Below are positions 1-12,834 of a stretch of DNA of 64,000 bases, piece by piece. A program made the translations under genes and the position numbers. The stretch is from Zasmidium citrigriseum. Lineage: Eukaryota > Ascomycota > Dothideomycetes > Mycosphaerellales > Mycosphaerellaceae. Each line of letters opens with the position of its first letter. Positions within the stretch are counted from its first letter, which is position 1. The stretch spans positions 868,001-932,000 of the forward strand of contig NHNW01000010.1 in NCBI GenBank assembly GCA_002786025.1, written 5' to 3'. The notes beneath the pieces were generated by a model. The model saw only the letters and a program-made list of their open reading frames with translations, was not told where the DNA came from and searched no databases.

Positions 1-1925
1 TGTTCGAAGTGTTGGCCGCAGCATCGAGGCTATATCGGACGTTCTGCAACGCACGATCAAGCTCGGCAAAGTTGGGGTCACTTGAGGGATCTGCTGCTGC
101 GGGTGCAATCGGCTGAGGCTCTTGGATGGATCCTCTGTTAGAAGACCACGGTGCGCAGCCGACGCTCGCTTCGAGGTCTTCTGCTCCTGGCGACATTGGG
201 CCTTGGTTCCTGCCAGATAGTCGTCTCGCCCGCTTTCGGAGGTGCGAGAAGAAACTTTCCCGTTGACTTCCGGTCGGCGACTTGAGGCCATTCGCACCTG
301 TGAGAGCACGCTCGGCCTCCTGTCGGTGGATCTCGGCATAGTGATTGCCCTGCGAGTTGACAGACAATTGGCGGCCAATCTTCTTGCCAGGTCTTTCCTC
401 TGGCTGCTCAGTGCGGCGTGCATTGGCTTGAGCTACGGACGCATCCGGGAGAGGAGAGATGGGGCGAATCGATGGGAGGATGGGAATCGGTGCAGCGTTC
501 GGGGCGGCACCATTGGTCCACGTTGCTCGTTTTGTTGCAGCTGGTCTGGTCTTGGTTGCAAGTACTGCTGGGTCGGTGGTGTTGGCGTGAACTGGAGACG
601 GCCGTGGGGACTGATTCTGGGAGATTTGCATGTGCTCAGGAACAGCTGGCGCTACGTTGGGATCGCGAGCACCGAGTGATTTCCTAAACCACAGTGACGT
701 CTTGGTCGACAATGTTTGGCCGTCTGCGGGCTCGTTGTTCGCAAGAGTCGATGCTTTGCGTCCCAGCGGACGGCCGCTGCTCTTGGGTCGGAGCGGGTCG
801 ATTGCGTCTCGAAAGTACTCGTGTTCCAGTGCTTGTCGTGAGTTTGGTCGGACTTTGGGATCCCACATTAAACACCAGGTGACGAAGTGAGCGAGGCTTG
901 CTGGCCATTGAGGTGCTGGGAGCACTGTTTCCAGGGAGTGTGGTGCCATCTTCGGGAAGGAGAACCCCAGCTTTTGTGCCAGTTTGATGCCATCCTTCCA
1001 CTCACCACCACCGACTTTCTGACCGTGTTTGTTGACCCAAGATCCTGGGCTGCCCATGATCTCGCACACCCTCCATACCTGATCGACCTCGTTACCGCCC
1101 GGAAAGAGCGGCTTCAATGTCGCAATTTCGACGGCCATTGCACCAACGGCCCAAATGTCCACTGGTGCTGAGTATTCGCCTGCTCTCAGCAGAACTTCTG
1201 GTGCGCGGTACCACCGTGTCGAAACGTAGGTAGTGTATGGCACACGCGATTGCGTTTCCCTCGCCAAGCCGAAATCCGCAATCTTGATTGAGTACGCTGG
1301 TGGTGTCGAAGGAGGTGTGACGAGCTGTGAGTATCGCTTGAAGGTGTTTCCCGTATCAGGCGCCGACGTCGAAACGAGGATGTTCTCGGGCTTGATATCT
1401 CGGTGGAAGAAATGGTGTTCGTGAATGTGCTCCAGACCGCCCAGGATCTGGAAGAGGATGCTCTTGACGCTGGTTCCGTCGAGAGGCTTGTGGTCCCTGG
1501 CCTTCATTAATTGGTACAAATTGCCGTCCATGTACTCCATGGCAATGTGGAGCTTCTTGCTCAACGGATCAAGAAAGATATCATAGGCTGGGACAAGGTG
1601 AGGGTGGTTCGGTAGTGACTTCAGAAAGATGACTTCTCGAAGTTCCATGCACTGTGCAAAGTTCTCGAAAGTCTTCTTCATGGTCTTGATGGCCACCTGC
1701 AGGGTGCGTCAGTGGCAGTCGACGAATTCAACGCGTTTTCTGGACACGTACCATCGTGCCTCTTCGAACGACATGGGCGCCAGCGCTCCTCGTCCTCCCC
1801 AGCGAGACGCTGCCGAAGCTGCCATCACCAATATCCTTGATGATCTCAAACTTGTCCTCCAGGCAGGTCGCAGAGTGCGAGCCGGATGACCAGCCGCGGT
1901 ACGACGTGTCATATGCGACGGTCAT
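1..1925 (-). CDS. Ime2/MAK-family serine/threonine protein kinase, 5' part (runs off the window start)
   Basis: The kinase resembles yeast Ime2, Neurospora IME-2 and the RCK/MAK group, which act in meiotic entry and sexual or light-dependent development. The ATG at 1925 is the first true ATG; a more upstream in-frame start would be GTG. Exons read as 1752-1925 and 1-1696 with a 55-nt phase-0 intron (1697-1751). The glycine loop reads IGDGSFGSV, followed by VAIKTMKK, the catalytic HRDIKPEN, the DFG segment IADFGLA, and an activation loop with T-T-Y followed by VSTRWYRAPE, which is typical of this group. After the kinase domain the frame stays open to base 1 in a Ser/Pro-rich tail; the stop codon is outside the window. 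Family call is firm; the exact orthologue (Ime2 versus another MAK-like kinase) is inferred. Confidence 0.88.
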
Positions 1926-2014
1926 GTTGGACTTGAGGGCTTCGAAGATCGAAGCCTTTGCTCGCACAGTGGATGGTTACTACCGTGGCATAGAGCTGGC
2001 AAGTCTTCTCAAGT

Positions 2015-2075
2015 CTGGCAACGAAGTCAGTAAGTTGTGGACGGGCGGAAGAGAGGGGCGGGCCCTTGTACGTAC
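2015..2075 (-). other. Candidate 5'-UTR intron upstream of the Ime2-like kinase
   Basis: On the minus strand a strong donor (GTACGT, starting at 2075) is followed after 61 nt by a TTACTGAC-like branch site and a TTGCCAG acceptor ending at 2015. No coding frame continues usefully across it into the kinase, so it is read as a leader intron. Support is motif-based only. Confidence 0.35.
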
Positions 2076-5000
2076 TTGTCGATGAGGTGAGGGATGATGA
2101 TGGACAGTGTTGGGCAGCGGTTGGAAGAAAGAACCGTCAAGGTCGAGGCGTGATTAGGATTAGAAGGTGGTGGTAGATAGCGTGTAGATGCAAAGGGATA
2201 AGGATGAGGTTCCGTGGTAGAAGGAGGTTCAGGGTCCTGTTCGGGCGTCGAGTGGGATGTAAAAGAGCGTAGACGGCGACGAGGTTGCGGTTTGATGTCG
2301 ATGCGATGAACCAAGTCAAAGAAGGGAGAGCTCCCCAATCCCACGGTTTGGCGGAAGGGCTCCCGAAAGGATGGGCTCCTCTAGCAGTCGATCAAAAGAA
2401 CCAGTGCCGAGATAGCGTGGGCCGTGGCGTCGACTCGTCGGGTCGCAGTGGGTCCTCTAGAAGGTGATGAGACAGGTCGATGCTCAAGCAGGCAAAAGGA
2501 GGTTCGCTACGAGCCAGAATCCGCGCGCGAGCCCACACGGTCCGGGGCGCTGCGGTGCGGCGACGGGCGTGTCGAATGGCGATGATCGCGGGCGCTGCGG
2601 TGCCAGAGGAGCAGATGGCAGACGGTGGTGCTGGTGACGGGTGTGGTGACAATGCTGCGGCTTCTCGAAGCCAACGCGTGGACAGTCTCTGGAGAGTCGA
2701 GGCGGCGCCGGGGATGCCAGACACAGCAGGCGTGTGCCTTGTGTTAATTAGGCGGGAATTAAGTGAGACACGAGGCTCCAGGGTGGGCGTAATGAAGAAT
2801 AATGAGGGCGGGAGGTGCCGCTTCTCGAAGGTCGCGCAGAGGGCTTGAGCGAGGGGGTGGGTTGGCCAGCGCAGCGCGCAGCAGGTGAGCCTTGTTGTTG
2901 CGCAGCACAACGCCCGCGGCAGACGGCTGTCTTGGACGGGAGCAGGTTGTCAACGCAGCGAGGACTCGGGCGCTGGAGCCAGCAGCCCCTGGACGGGCGC
3001 ACTAGCAAGCGGTGACGTGGGAGTGGACGACGAGTCTGCTGGGTGCCCAAAACGCAGAGGATGGGTTGACCGATTCGCCCGCCATGGAGCGACGTGACTG
3101 GCAGGTGCGTGTGCGGCGCCGGGGGGCAGCGAGCGATGTTTCCGCACGAGCGAGCAGCGTGCTGTAGCGCGGCAAGAGCAGCAGGGTGGGAGAAGCAGCG
3201 ACGGTGAAGTGGTGAAATGAGAGAAATGAGATGAAATGGGCGCTGGACGACGACTTGCACGCAGCAGCAGCTTCGCCTCCCAGCGCAGGAACGACGGTCG
3301 CTCCTGCAGCGCGGCGGCGTGCTGGGAAACTGGGCACGGCAGGAGCAGAGGTCGCGAGAACGTGCGCGCTAGGTGGCTGAACGCTGAAGCTTCCCGCTGC
3401 GCTGGACTGGTGCGTCTTTGAGTTGGCTGCTAAAAACAGGCCGGGGGGCCAGCACGAGTCTGAGTTTGAGTCTGATGCTGCGCGACACCGACGACGACGA
3501 CCCCGATGCGATGCCCTGCGCGTCGGAGTCGCGTCGCCTGCGATTCTGCTCTGACCAACACCTTTTCATCTGCAAGCACACCACCGCCTTCTGATGCGGC
3601 CAGCGAGAGGCCCCGAAACAACACCTCGCTCGCGCGCTGGCCAGCACAGCGACCGCCCAGCAACACATCCACTACTGCCCGTCTAACACCGGATGTGCTG
3701 CGGAGGACATGCCACGTACGGCGGAGAGCTGCCCTCTCTGCACGCGGTCTGCCACAGCAACATCTTCCACAGCACAGCAACAACAAGCAACACGCGTGCA
3801 GCGGCGGAAAAGTCTTCTGCTCGACCGTCTGCCGGGCATTGCTAGTGCCTGTCACTTCCCCTGACTATCGCCGGTTCGGGATCCAACCCAGCGTGTGCTT
3901 CCGATGCGCTATCGTTAGACTTCACTGCTCTCATTGGCCACTGCCGACGACTGTTCCTGTTTATGCCCCCGCCCAAAACCACTGGCACTGCAGCAACTGT
4001 CGTGCATGGCAGCCGCCGACTGCACGTTCTGCAGATGCGCTGGCGGAGGAGAGTCCTCTTTGTAGACTGCCTGATTCTGGTCCTGCAAAGTTCAGGGTGG
4101 CACCGCCATGCGATGTTATCTATCTTTCTGCAGGCTGCGTGTTGGCCCCGACCGGCAGCCGGCTGACAGACGACATGCATCGGACAGCGAACGCCGCCTC
4201 TCCTTGAGCAACACCCGCCCGCAGAAGACTGGCCGCCTCGTCTTGTCAGCAGCTGTGCAGCGAGACACGCTATTCTCAGCTCACCAACCCGCCTTCATTG
4301 TTTGTGTATCAGCTCTCGCATCCCCCAGCAGCCTGGACTCTGGATGGCTGTTGAATGTCTGTGGTTGTGACAGCCAGCACCTTTGTCACAAAGCACAACG
4401 CGGGTCACTGAACCATTGGCTCACGTCGGCCGGCCCGTGGAAGACACACCTTATTCGTAGCTTTTGCTGCATGCGCCGCGAGATCGCCAGGAGTCCTCTG
4501 TTCGAGTCGTGATGCGCCTGCATGTGATGGGCCTTGAGTAATTTGTGATGATGAAGTCATCCACTCCAACGCCCACGACGGAGTCCCTCGATCGCCCCGC
4601 CAGATCCAACAACAACGCCAGCATTCCCCGTCGACTCGATGCATAACATCGATCAGGAAAGAGTCTATGAATGTCGTGCAGAAAATTGTTGCTCCAACGT
4701 GGCTGGGGAGAGCGCGAGTCGCCGCCGGAGCTGGCTGCTGTCCTGCGATCGAATGCTTGCTTCTTTTCCTGTTCCTGAGGCATGCGGCGGCAAGCTGCAT
4801 CGCCATCGATCAACCTTCTTCGAACTGCATCAGTAGGTACATCTGCGGCGATTCACCTAAAGCACTGTCTTGCATGCTGTACAGTCATTTCACTGCAGTC
4901 TCGAGGAGAATATCTCGATGAGGTACAGTCTTGTTCAACTCTCTTACAGCGTCTCATCGTAGGGGCAAAGACAGACAGACATCCAATGCCACGACTTGGC

Positions 5001-6677
5001 GGCAAGATGAAGACCAACCCACTTCAATGGCATGCAAAACGACTGGAACTGCTCTCGCATCTGGCGCACCGAACTCTATGACATATGGCACACGACCAGC
5101 ACGCCACCCCAAGCAACACCTGAATCGCCGCCGACCAGGGAAAACCAACCCGTCCTGCCCGGAGCCCGGGACTGATCTCCCTCTCAAATCTCGAAACCTG
5201 GCCGAAATCCAATCCTTACCACGCCGACGATGCCGAATTTCACGATGCGCTCGTGCCGAATCTCGTCATCTAACGACTCAATCTGAAATCCATGACGGTC
5301 CCCCGTCTCTAAGAATACATCCATCGCACGGAGCACGACATACGGTAATACAGGCTATGCCGCTATACCAGCGCCAAATCTCAAACCCAACACATCTCCG
5401 ACCTAAGGCCGTTCGAGTGAGCGAGACCCTGGATGGGAGGGCAAAATCTCGGTTGTCGTCTGGGCCCAATGCCCATTGCCTTGGAGAATGGCGCACGCGC
5501 ATCATCTCACGCGACAATCATTGCGTCTAGATTGTGTTAGGGGTGGCAAGTGGTAGCGGTTGCGATCTTTGCTGTTCCGTGAGATGCCGGGTTGAAGGGA
5601 ACGAGATGATGCATTTCATCATCGCTTGCTATCGATACGCGATACGGTAAGGACGGCAATGGAAAGGACGCAAGCGAGAACGATCACTCATAGCAAGGGG
5701 CGGTACGGGTGCTCTGAGCCTGTCGAGGCACGAGCATCACAAACTCCTGATGATGAAGCGCACTGAACGGCCAAGATGAACCTGAATGGTGCATCCCTGG
5801 AATGGTTCGTGAAGCTGTCTTGCCCAGACTCGTACACCGCGAACTACCTCGACTAGACACAGAGCACATGGCCAGCATCAACTTCAAACACTAAGTCGTC
5901 AAGACGAGACTCGCCGGGTGAGGAGCCTTCCTTTTCACAAACATCACCCACAGAGAGACCGCCCTGATACCGACCACGGCATCTGGAGAATCACAAAAAG
6001 CTCCATCGCACATCACCTCCCACGGACATGTGACCCAAGGGATACATCACTCGAGACATACATCCCATCCATCGCCTTATCACCACCACTGCCCAACAAC
6101 ATTAACAAACAAAGATCACGTCACCACCCCTAGACAGCCAACTCTTCCCGTCGCAATACAAGCTCTCCCTATCGGCATTTCACCTCATCTATTCGCCCAA
6201 CAAGAAATGCGGTGCTATTGACAGATCTGTCTAGGACTCCGAACCTATTCCTCAGGTGCCATTGTTTCAAGATCCAGGAACATGCTCGCCGCAACACGAT
6301 CGGCCCGGTACCAACACATCGAAAACTTGCTGGCCGAGCTGGGAACCGCGTGCTACGCGGACAACGTCGTTCGTGGCCTGGCATAGTGATGCTGGAGGAT
6401 GCCCAAACACTTCGTCATTATTGACGTTGGAAGGCATTGGAGATATGATAGGCGTGGGTCTGCGACAGTCCCAATGTCCTCTGCCATGGAAGACATTGAT
6501 TGTGAAGCTGGATGCTGGCGTCCAAGTCGGCCATGAGACCTATAAGGTAGGCGAACGACGGGTGATCGTATGGACGACATGTGCAGGTAAGGCATCGAGA
6601 ATGCTGGTAAGAAACCTCTGTTATTTTCATTGAAGATCTGTCTCGAACATTCATTTCATCATTCATCCTCATCATCC
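2076..6677. other. 4.6-kb tract without a convincing gene
   Basis: This stretch holds only short random-looking reading frames without family resemblance, paired splice sites or consistent codon preference. It is GC-rich near 2.4-3.7 kb. It lies behind the 5' end of the Ime2-like kinase and after the 3' end of NAR1, so it most likely carries the kinase's extended promoter and leader. No terminal repeats or transposase-like sequence were seen. Confidence 0.5.
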
Positions 6678-8513
6678 TTACCACCCGCCACCAGCAGCAT
6701 GAGCAAGCGCAGACACTCTATCCACATCACCTCCTCCCTTCTCCTTTCCAACATCGCTCTCGACGACTCTGTACGTCGTAGTGAGCAACTTCTCCAGCTC
6801 AATCCCGGTAACACTCGACCAGTGCTCCAAAAGCTGCTTGACTTTCCTCCTGTCAATACCATCAACCATACCCTCTGGGTCATCAGCTCGTGATATGACA
6901 GAGTCCCTCGCCGGCGATCCGTCGTCCATTTCAACGTCTCCATCGGCATCTTCTCGTAGTTCCTCCGAATCTGCGCTCCAATATGCCTCGTCAACCTTCG
7001 CAAGCCACTCTCTTTGAGCGGGCATGACTTCTTGGTCTTCACTGCCGTTTTCGATGCCAGTGCCTCCTACTTGCCTAAGAGTCGCCACATCACCGACCTT
7101 GATCTGGCCTCCGCCATTTGTACAGCCTCCAGGACACGCCATGACTTCCACATATTCGTAGTTGCCATCGCTGCCACCAGCAGATGCAGCGCCGTTCGGT
7201 CTTCGAGCAACTCCAGGCTTTCGCACGGCACCAGGCATACGGCTGGCCTTAGCTGGCTTGAGCCTTCGGACGAGGTTCTGAATATTGCGGAAGCCGTAGT
7301 AGCGAGCTGCTTTGAAGACTGCTCTTCCATCTGCGTCGACGACGCTATACTCGGAAACATCGTTGTTGCGTCCTCGCTGTGATGTGATCTGAGAACCAAC
7401 ATGTTGCGCTTGCTTCGTCTTCAGAATGTGCCACAGGTAGCCACCACTGGTACCAATGGCCTCTACCTCCTCTCGCTTGCGCTTCTGGCCACGCTGTCGT
7501 CCAAAGAGGTAGTCATCGATCGTAGGCTCGGGGAAGGGAGGTGCATATTCCTTCGGCACGGGATGCTGAGGAAGGCCGGGGAAACTGATGTCTCTGCTCT
7601 CAGCCAGCATGAGCAGCTCTCTTGCGGTAATCACACAATCCACATCCCGAACAGCGTCTCCCTCTTGTCCATGCCACGAGTGAGAAGTGAGCTCCGCCCT
7701 CGAAGCCTCCAGCTTCTTATCAAAGCAAGGCATCACGGCAAGATGCCAGATATTCTGTGGCGGAATGCCATACTTCTTCGACAAGACCGACTTGAGCAAG
7801 ACTCCAGTCAAAGCCTGCGGTGATTTGAGCTTGCTCAGATGAGGCAAGATATGCGAATGCGTCTTCTCAGCATAACAAATCCAGCCAGGACAAGCAGACG
7901 TAATAATCGGCTTCTTCTGCGGCTCAGCCTTGCCCTCCACAGGCGCAAGATTCGATTCCTCAACCTCATCCGCAGCAGCGACAAGACTCGCCTCTCTCAT
8001 GGCATTCGTATCCACAACCCACGTAAACCCCGAGCCATGCTTCACTCCGCTCCTCACACCCAGAGGTCCACTCAACAACTGCCCGATCATATACCCCGCC
8101 TCGCGCTCAGAGACATTATACGTCGCCGCGATGCTCGCCCTCGACTGTGGCGAAACACTCGCAACAAACAGCTTCTTCTCCTCACAGCTCGTCTTCCCAC
8201 AACACTGTCCCTCTTCCCCCAATTTCAACTCTTTAAATTTATCCAACGTATCCAAAACCTCACCATGACTCTGTAGACTCACCAACACGGCCTCCGCGCT
8301 GGTGACACATCCAGAGCAAGCCAGACAATCCGTCAAAGAGATCTGTGCCGGCGGAGCGATAGTCTCCGAATTGACCTTCTCTTCCGTAGTGACCTCGTAA
8401 GGGTTCGCTTCGTCGGGTGGCTGTTGTTTAGGCAGTGTTTCCACGGGTTTGATACAAGCGACGCCTGGGTTGATGAAGTCATTTAGGTCGTCGGCAGAGA
8501 GAATGGCTGACAT
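6678..8513 (-). CDS. NAR1: Cytosolic Fe-S cluster assembly factor Nar1 (iron-only hydrogenase-like)
   Basis: Nar1 is a component of the cytosolic iron-sulfur assembly (CIA) machinery and acts between the Nbp35/Cfd1 scaffold and the targeting complex. The gene is a single exon of 611 residues. The N-terminal Fe-S ligands are visible: C20 in the GVACIKP context and C63/C66/C69 in CLACSGC. The central [11 protein letters not shown] block and the C-terminal [12 protein letters not shown] block supply the hydrogenase-type cluster ligands. The start at 8513 ([10 protein letters not shown]) was chosen because it begins the conserved N-terminus; the frame stays open upstream to 8807 without family-like sequence. 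It is divergent from RPB12 with 295 bp between the starts. Confidence 0.95.
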   Translation of the reverse strand: MSAILSADDLNDFINPGVACIKPVETLPKQQPPDEANPYEVTTEEKVNSETIAPPAQISLTDCLACSGCVTSAEAVLVSLQSHGEVLDTLDKFKELKLGEEGQCCGKTSCEEKKLFVASVSPQSRASIAATYNVSEREAGYMIGQLLSGPLGVRSGVKHGSGFTWVVDTNAMREASLVAAADEVEESNLAPVEGKAEPQKKPIITSACPGWICYAEKTHSHILPHLSKLKSPQALTGVLLKSVLSKKYGIPPQNIWHLAVMPCFDKKLEASRAELTSHSWHGQEGDAVRDVDCVITARELLMLAESRDISFPGLPQHPVPKEYAPPFPEPTIDDYLFGRQRGQKRKREEVEAIGTSGGYLWHILKTKQAQHVGSQITSQRGRNNDVSEYSVVDADGRAVFKAARYYGFRNIQNLVRRLKPAKASRMPGAVRKPGVARRPNGAASAGGSDGNYEYVEVMACPGGCTNGGGQIKVGDVATLRQVGGTGIENGSEDQEVMPAQREWLAKVDEAYWSADSEELREDADGDVEMDDGSPARDSVISRADDPEGMVDGIDRRKVKQLLEHWSSVTGIELEKLLTTTYRVVESDVGKEKGGGDVDRVSALAHAAGGGW

Positions 8514-8808
8514 GGCGGCGGTAGTCTCGTCGTCGTTGTCTCCGTTGGGCCTCGACTGGGACACATGTGGTAGATCAAAACTCCAGCGAGAGAGTGCAGA
8601 GTGGAGGAGGATAAGTAGGACAGCGTGAATGTGGAACTGACCAGTGAATGGCGGGACATTTCTAATGCGCTGAGGCGAAAACCAAAGCCGAGCCGATCTC
8701 GGCCCGCTTCCAGACTTCAGACTCCAACTTCGACTTCTCGAGTCACCAAACCACCAAGCCAAACAACCTCCTTCACCACAACCGTCAAACCACTTCAACA
8801 CCGCCAAA
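8514..8808. promoter_or_regulatory. Shared divergent promoter region of NAR1 and RPB12
   Basis: The 295 bp between the two outward-facing ATGs must contain both 5' leaders and promoters. CT/CA-rich stretches near 8700-8800 on the plus strand resemble those often found before fungal transcription starts. No clear TATA box was seen. The assignment rests on gene geometry. Confidence 0.6.
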
Positions 8809-9134
8809 ATGTCCCGCGAAGCCTACACGCCCCCCTCTCTCAACCAAGGCAATAACGCCGCCGGCGGCTCCTCTCAACCAGGCGCCTTTGCGATCGGCAG
8901 CGCGGGCAACACTTTCGAGGATACCTCCAAGCCCGTGCAATACCTCTGCGGCGATTGCGACACCAAGGTCACGCTCAAGAAGGGCGATCCGATTCGCTGC
9001 AAGGAGTGTGGGTACCGCGTGCTGTACAAGGAGCGCACCAACAGGTAAGGACATGGCACATGTGGTTCTGTGGAAGTCGAGGACAGGCAGAGCTGACATG
9101 TGCGCTCAGAATGATTCAGTTCGAGGCGCGGTGA
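8809..9134 (+). CDS. RPB12: RNA polymerases I, II and III subunit RPABC4 (Rpb12)
   Basis: This is the small zinc-ribbon subunit shared by all three nuclear RNA polymerases. Exons are 8809-9044 and 9110-9134 with a 65-nt intron that splits an Arg codon; the predicted product has 86 residues. The zinc-binding cysteines are C47/C50 (CGDC) and C64/C67 (CKEC), followed by the conserved basic stretch [11 protein letters not shown]. The second exon adds only MIQFEAR, the expected C-terminus of fungal Rpb12, which confirms the splice. The N-terminal 40 residues are Ser/Gly-rich and variable, as usual in the family. Confidence 0.96.
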
Positions 9135-9611
9135 GAGGATATGATCGAGGGAGATCGGACATGAAGTACAGAAGACATAGCGAAAGCAAACGGGTATAAG
9201 GAATGGGCATGGGGAAACGGGCGAAAATGGTTGCGAAAATTTCAGCGCGGCGTTGGGGATCGAGACTGGCTACGACAAGGCCATGTGAAAGCCTGTTTGA
9301 TTGATTTGAGACACGCTCAAATCCGGCGCACGATACAGTGGCCATGATGCTATATGTTACGAGTGCCCTGCACCAGCAGCGGCTCTCTTCACACTCCACA
9401 ACGCCCGACATGCTGGGAGCATCGACAAAGCCTCCCTTGAGCGCACTAGGCGCTGCCTGTAAACACTTGCAACTTGCTCTCTTCCAAAATGCATCCATCC
9501 CCTTCGTCTCGTATCGTTACACGTGCCTCCGTAAAGTATCCGAATTCGCCTCTGATGCTATGTCTGCTCGCCCGCTGCCGCAGTCCGCTGGAGAATGAAA
9601 GAGTCTTACCT
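9135..9611. other. Intergenic, convergent 3' ends of RPB12 and COT1
   Basis: The 477 bp hold the 3' untranslated regions of the two convergent genes. No additional gene or RNA was recognised. Confidence 0.5.
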
Positions 9612-11751
9612 TTAACTTCCACGGAACGCATCGAATCGCTTGTATGTGTAGCCGATGAATGGAAGGCTGAGGGTCGAGTCGTCTTGGCCGACGGTTGCCT
9701 CTGTCTGAGCGCGAAGCTGGGCCGAGTTGTCAACCTGTGGGATCTCGTCAATAGGGAAGTACTGCGTGTCGATGTTGCTTTGCAGCTTCGGCTCGAAGGG
9801 TGCGCGGATCTTGCGCAATCCATCCCAGTTGACACCATGGAAGAATGGGTGGTTCTTGAGCTCAGATGCACCATGGACGCGACCAAGGCGGTTTTGGGAG
9901 TCGCAGATGAGACTAAAACAATGTCAGCAATCAAGTAAATTCTTAACGGGCACGTGCTATACCTTCTGATGAAGTGCTCCGCCTCTGGGCCCAACTGCTG
10001 ATCCGGTGGGAAGTTGAGATGGCGTGGCCAGTCAACGATCTTGCGGTAGGTATCGTGCGGCTCCTCAGCACAGAACGGAGGCCACCCAACCAAACACTCG
10101 AACATGATTGTTCCAACACTCCACCAATCGCATCCAAAGTCGTATCCCTTGCCGCTAAAGATCTCCGGCGCGATGTAGTCGGGGGTTCCGACGGTCGAGT
10201 ATGCCAACTGACGTCGGGACTTGCGCCAGGTGTTGATTTGGTTGCGGTTGGAGACGGTAAGCTGGATCTGATCGATCGACACGCTGTTGCGGTTCTGGGC
10301 AACAGACTTCTGCTTGCTCTGAGACATGAGCTGTTGGTAGTATGATGCTGAGTGCTCCTTTGAGAAACCAGTCGAGAGACCGAAATCGGTAAGCTTGATG
10401 TGACCTCCACGATCGAGAAGGATGTTGTCCGGCTTGATATCACTGCATATTGCGTTAGCCAAGGTCAGACTCAATATCAATGGCCAGCTTACCGATGAAT
10501 GAATCCAAGCTTGTGGACGGCCTCGATAGCTAGGGTGATCTCGGCCATGTAGAATCTCGTGATATCCTCTGAGAAGATCTCGTACTTGATGAGCATCGTC
10601 ATGAGATCACCACCTGGCAAGAACTCCATGAGCATGTACAGGAACGTCGAATCTTGGAAAGACGTGTGAAGCTTGACGAGCCATGGGCTGTCGGCGTTGG
10701 CCAGGATGTCACGCTCAGCACGGACGTGAGCCAGCTGGTCTTTCTTGTGCTGTAGACTAGTTAGTAATTGTAGAGATAGGAGGGACGGCCAGTCATACCA
10801 TCTCCTGCTTGATAAGAGACTTGAGAGCGTAGATCTTTCCGTCATGCTTTCTCTGCACCAAGCGGACCTCACCAAACGCTCCCTTGCCGATAATCTTCAG
10901 CGTCTGGTAGTTCTGGGGCCGCTCGTGTGTGCGTAAAAAACGCAAGAAATTGGCTTCGGACTTGCGCATGCTGTTCTTCTTCTGCTCCTTCCGGTTCTCG
11001 GAGTAGTCCGTCGCGGCCATGATGGCATCAAGCTCCTTCGCTCTAAGAGAAACGTCAGCAGTTGTCGCTGTTCGAAGCTTGTGTTTGATGGATCACACCT
11101 CTCATTGCGCGCACGAGCACGCTCAACGTTCTCCTTGAAGAATTCCTGCGTGAGCATCTTCTGCACCTTCACTCGCTCAGTGATAGCGGTAGAGTATTTC
11201 TCGGAGTTCTTGGCAGGGGGCTCATCATCGTAGATGCTGGCCTGCTGAGGGACCGGGGGCATTGGGGCGCTGAGGAAGTTGTTGTGATGGCTGTAGCCAG
11301 TCGCACCTGCAGTGCGTGGACGCTGAGGGTTCGCTGGTGACGGCTGACGGTTGTTGTAAGGGCTCTGGGATCGCGGGGAGTTGCCTCCGAGGTTCTGATG
11401 CTGGAATTGGTGGGCGAGGCCGTTGTTCACGTCGTTGAAGCCGCCGCCAGGCGAGCGGTATCCGGCGCCTGGTGACACGCCGTTGCTGAACTGCTGCTGC
11501 TGGTATCCATTGGGGCTATTGTAGAAGTAGCCTTGCTGGTTGATGCCGCTGGTCTGCTGGGTTCCCCAGACCTCCTGCTGCCCCGCCGAGTTTGGGAATG
11601 GCTGTGGAAAAGTGGAGGGCGTGGTAGGGAAGGCACGACCCTGCTCGGCGGCGAAGTTGGGCGGGTTGGTGAAGCCGAAGTTGAGGTGCAGACGGTTCGG
11701 GTTGCGGCTGTCGGGCTGCTGGCCCTGCTGCTGTTGCTGCTGGTAGGCCAT
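9612..11751 (-). CDS. cot1: NDR/LATS-family kinase Cot-1 (Cbk1 orthologue)
   Basis: The kinase controls polar hyphal growth and branching as the effector of the RAM/MOR pathway together with a Mob2 partner. Exons on the minus strand are 11099-11751, 10799-11042, 10493-10749, 9963-10442 and 9612-9912; introns are 49-56 nt and the joined frame gives 644 residues. The N-terminal 180 residues are Gln/Pro/Asn-rich. The Mob-binding region precedes a kinase domain from about residue 264: [17 protein letters not shown] (completed by splicing at the R codon), DFG, and an AGC/NDR activation segment containing [13 protein letters not shown]. The conserved hydrophobic-motif region FIGYTYKRF lies at the C-terminus. 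The extreme C-terminus reads FRGS, where relatives often end in a few acidic or Asn residues. Confidence 0.96.
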
Positions 11752-12834
11752 GGTGCGAATGGGGTGCCCCTATGGACTGCAAACGGATGAGCGACAGTGA
11801 CGCAGCGGCGATGGGGAGCTGGGCTCTTACACTTCTGTCACAGGGCCGGTCAAGTGAGGCGGGCGTGTGCCGTGTTTCGTGGTCAGGGAGCAGCGTTTGG
11901 GCGTAAGGGGGGCTCGAGGTGCTCGAGGCGGTGGAGCTGCGGCGATTGGTCGACGGCCGTTCGGGGCGGAATGGGCGCGGCAATGGCTTCAGCACGCCGA
12001 CATGCCCTGGAGGTGAGGTCGACGGAGGTGCGGGCAGGAGCTGAGGGCGCTGCAGTTGTCGCTCATCAAAGAATGGCGGCGGCGACAAAAGAGGACGGAG
12101 CTTGGCAGCGACTGCCGTCCAGCGTGAAACAAAGTCAACTCCACAGTCGGACCCTGGCTCCGCGAGTGGGCCCGTGCGCCGAGCCGCTGCTCCTCCTAAC
12201 CCTTGCATCCCTGTCGCTCGACACGTGAAGCCCATCTCGATTCTGCTCGTGCGACTGCATGCCCGTTCTTGTGCTACCACCAGAAGAACATGGCGTTCTG
12301 CCGTCTGCTGCAGAATTTTCGATGGCCGCCTCCATGCTCTACTCACCCCTTTTATCTGTTGCACCATGGCTCAATATCGGAGAAACGATCTTGCACGCGA
12401 GCAAAGGCAAGGGCAGGAACCTTTACCAGGACAATCGACGGCAAGTGTGGTAGCACCTTCACATATCCATCCACCACTACCACCGCCGCGCGGTCTGAGG
12501 CTCACAGCACGCGAGCAGGCCTGTTTTGAATCTGGAAGAGGAAGAATCAATGCTCCAAGGACAAGCAGCACCCATCGCTCAGGATCATCTAGTGGACAGC
12601 CGGAACATCAAAGGCCATTGGAACGGTGTTGCAGAAGAAAATGGGACTGAAGGGCCGTATGGGGCGTCGACCCAAACCATGTGAACGGCGAGGGACGCCC
12701 CATGTTCGTATAAAAATATATTCACGTCGGGCACAGAAATTGGGCGCGAGCAGCAACTGGAAGCAGACCGAAAAGCGGCAAGATCTCTCATCTATGGCAT
12801 CGCACTTGTCGCCGTGAGATACTGGTTCTGGGGT
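11752..12834. other. Intergenic: COT1 upstream region and 3' side of the zinc-finger gene
   Basis: No convincing gene. Reading frames here, including one of 283 codons partly antisense to COT1, look like by-products of GC-rich sequence. CT- and GA-rich tracts around 12.2-12.5 kb are compatible with the COT1 promoter and leader. Confidence 0.45.

Noticed and set aside
2392..2910. 172-codon minus-strand frame in the Ime2 upstream region
   Set aside because: Composition and lack of any conserved block indicate chance; neighbouring frames of similar length exist on the other strand.
11516..12367. 283-codon minus-strand frame
   Set aside because: It overlaps the COT1 first exon in another frame on the same strand and extends into the promoter. 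Composition is Arg/Pro/Ser-rich without a recognisable domain.
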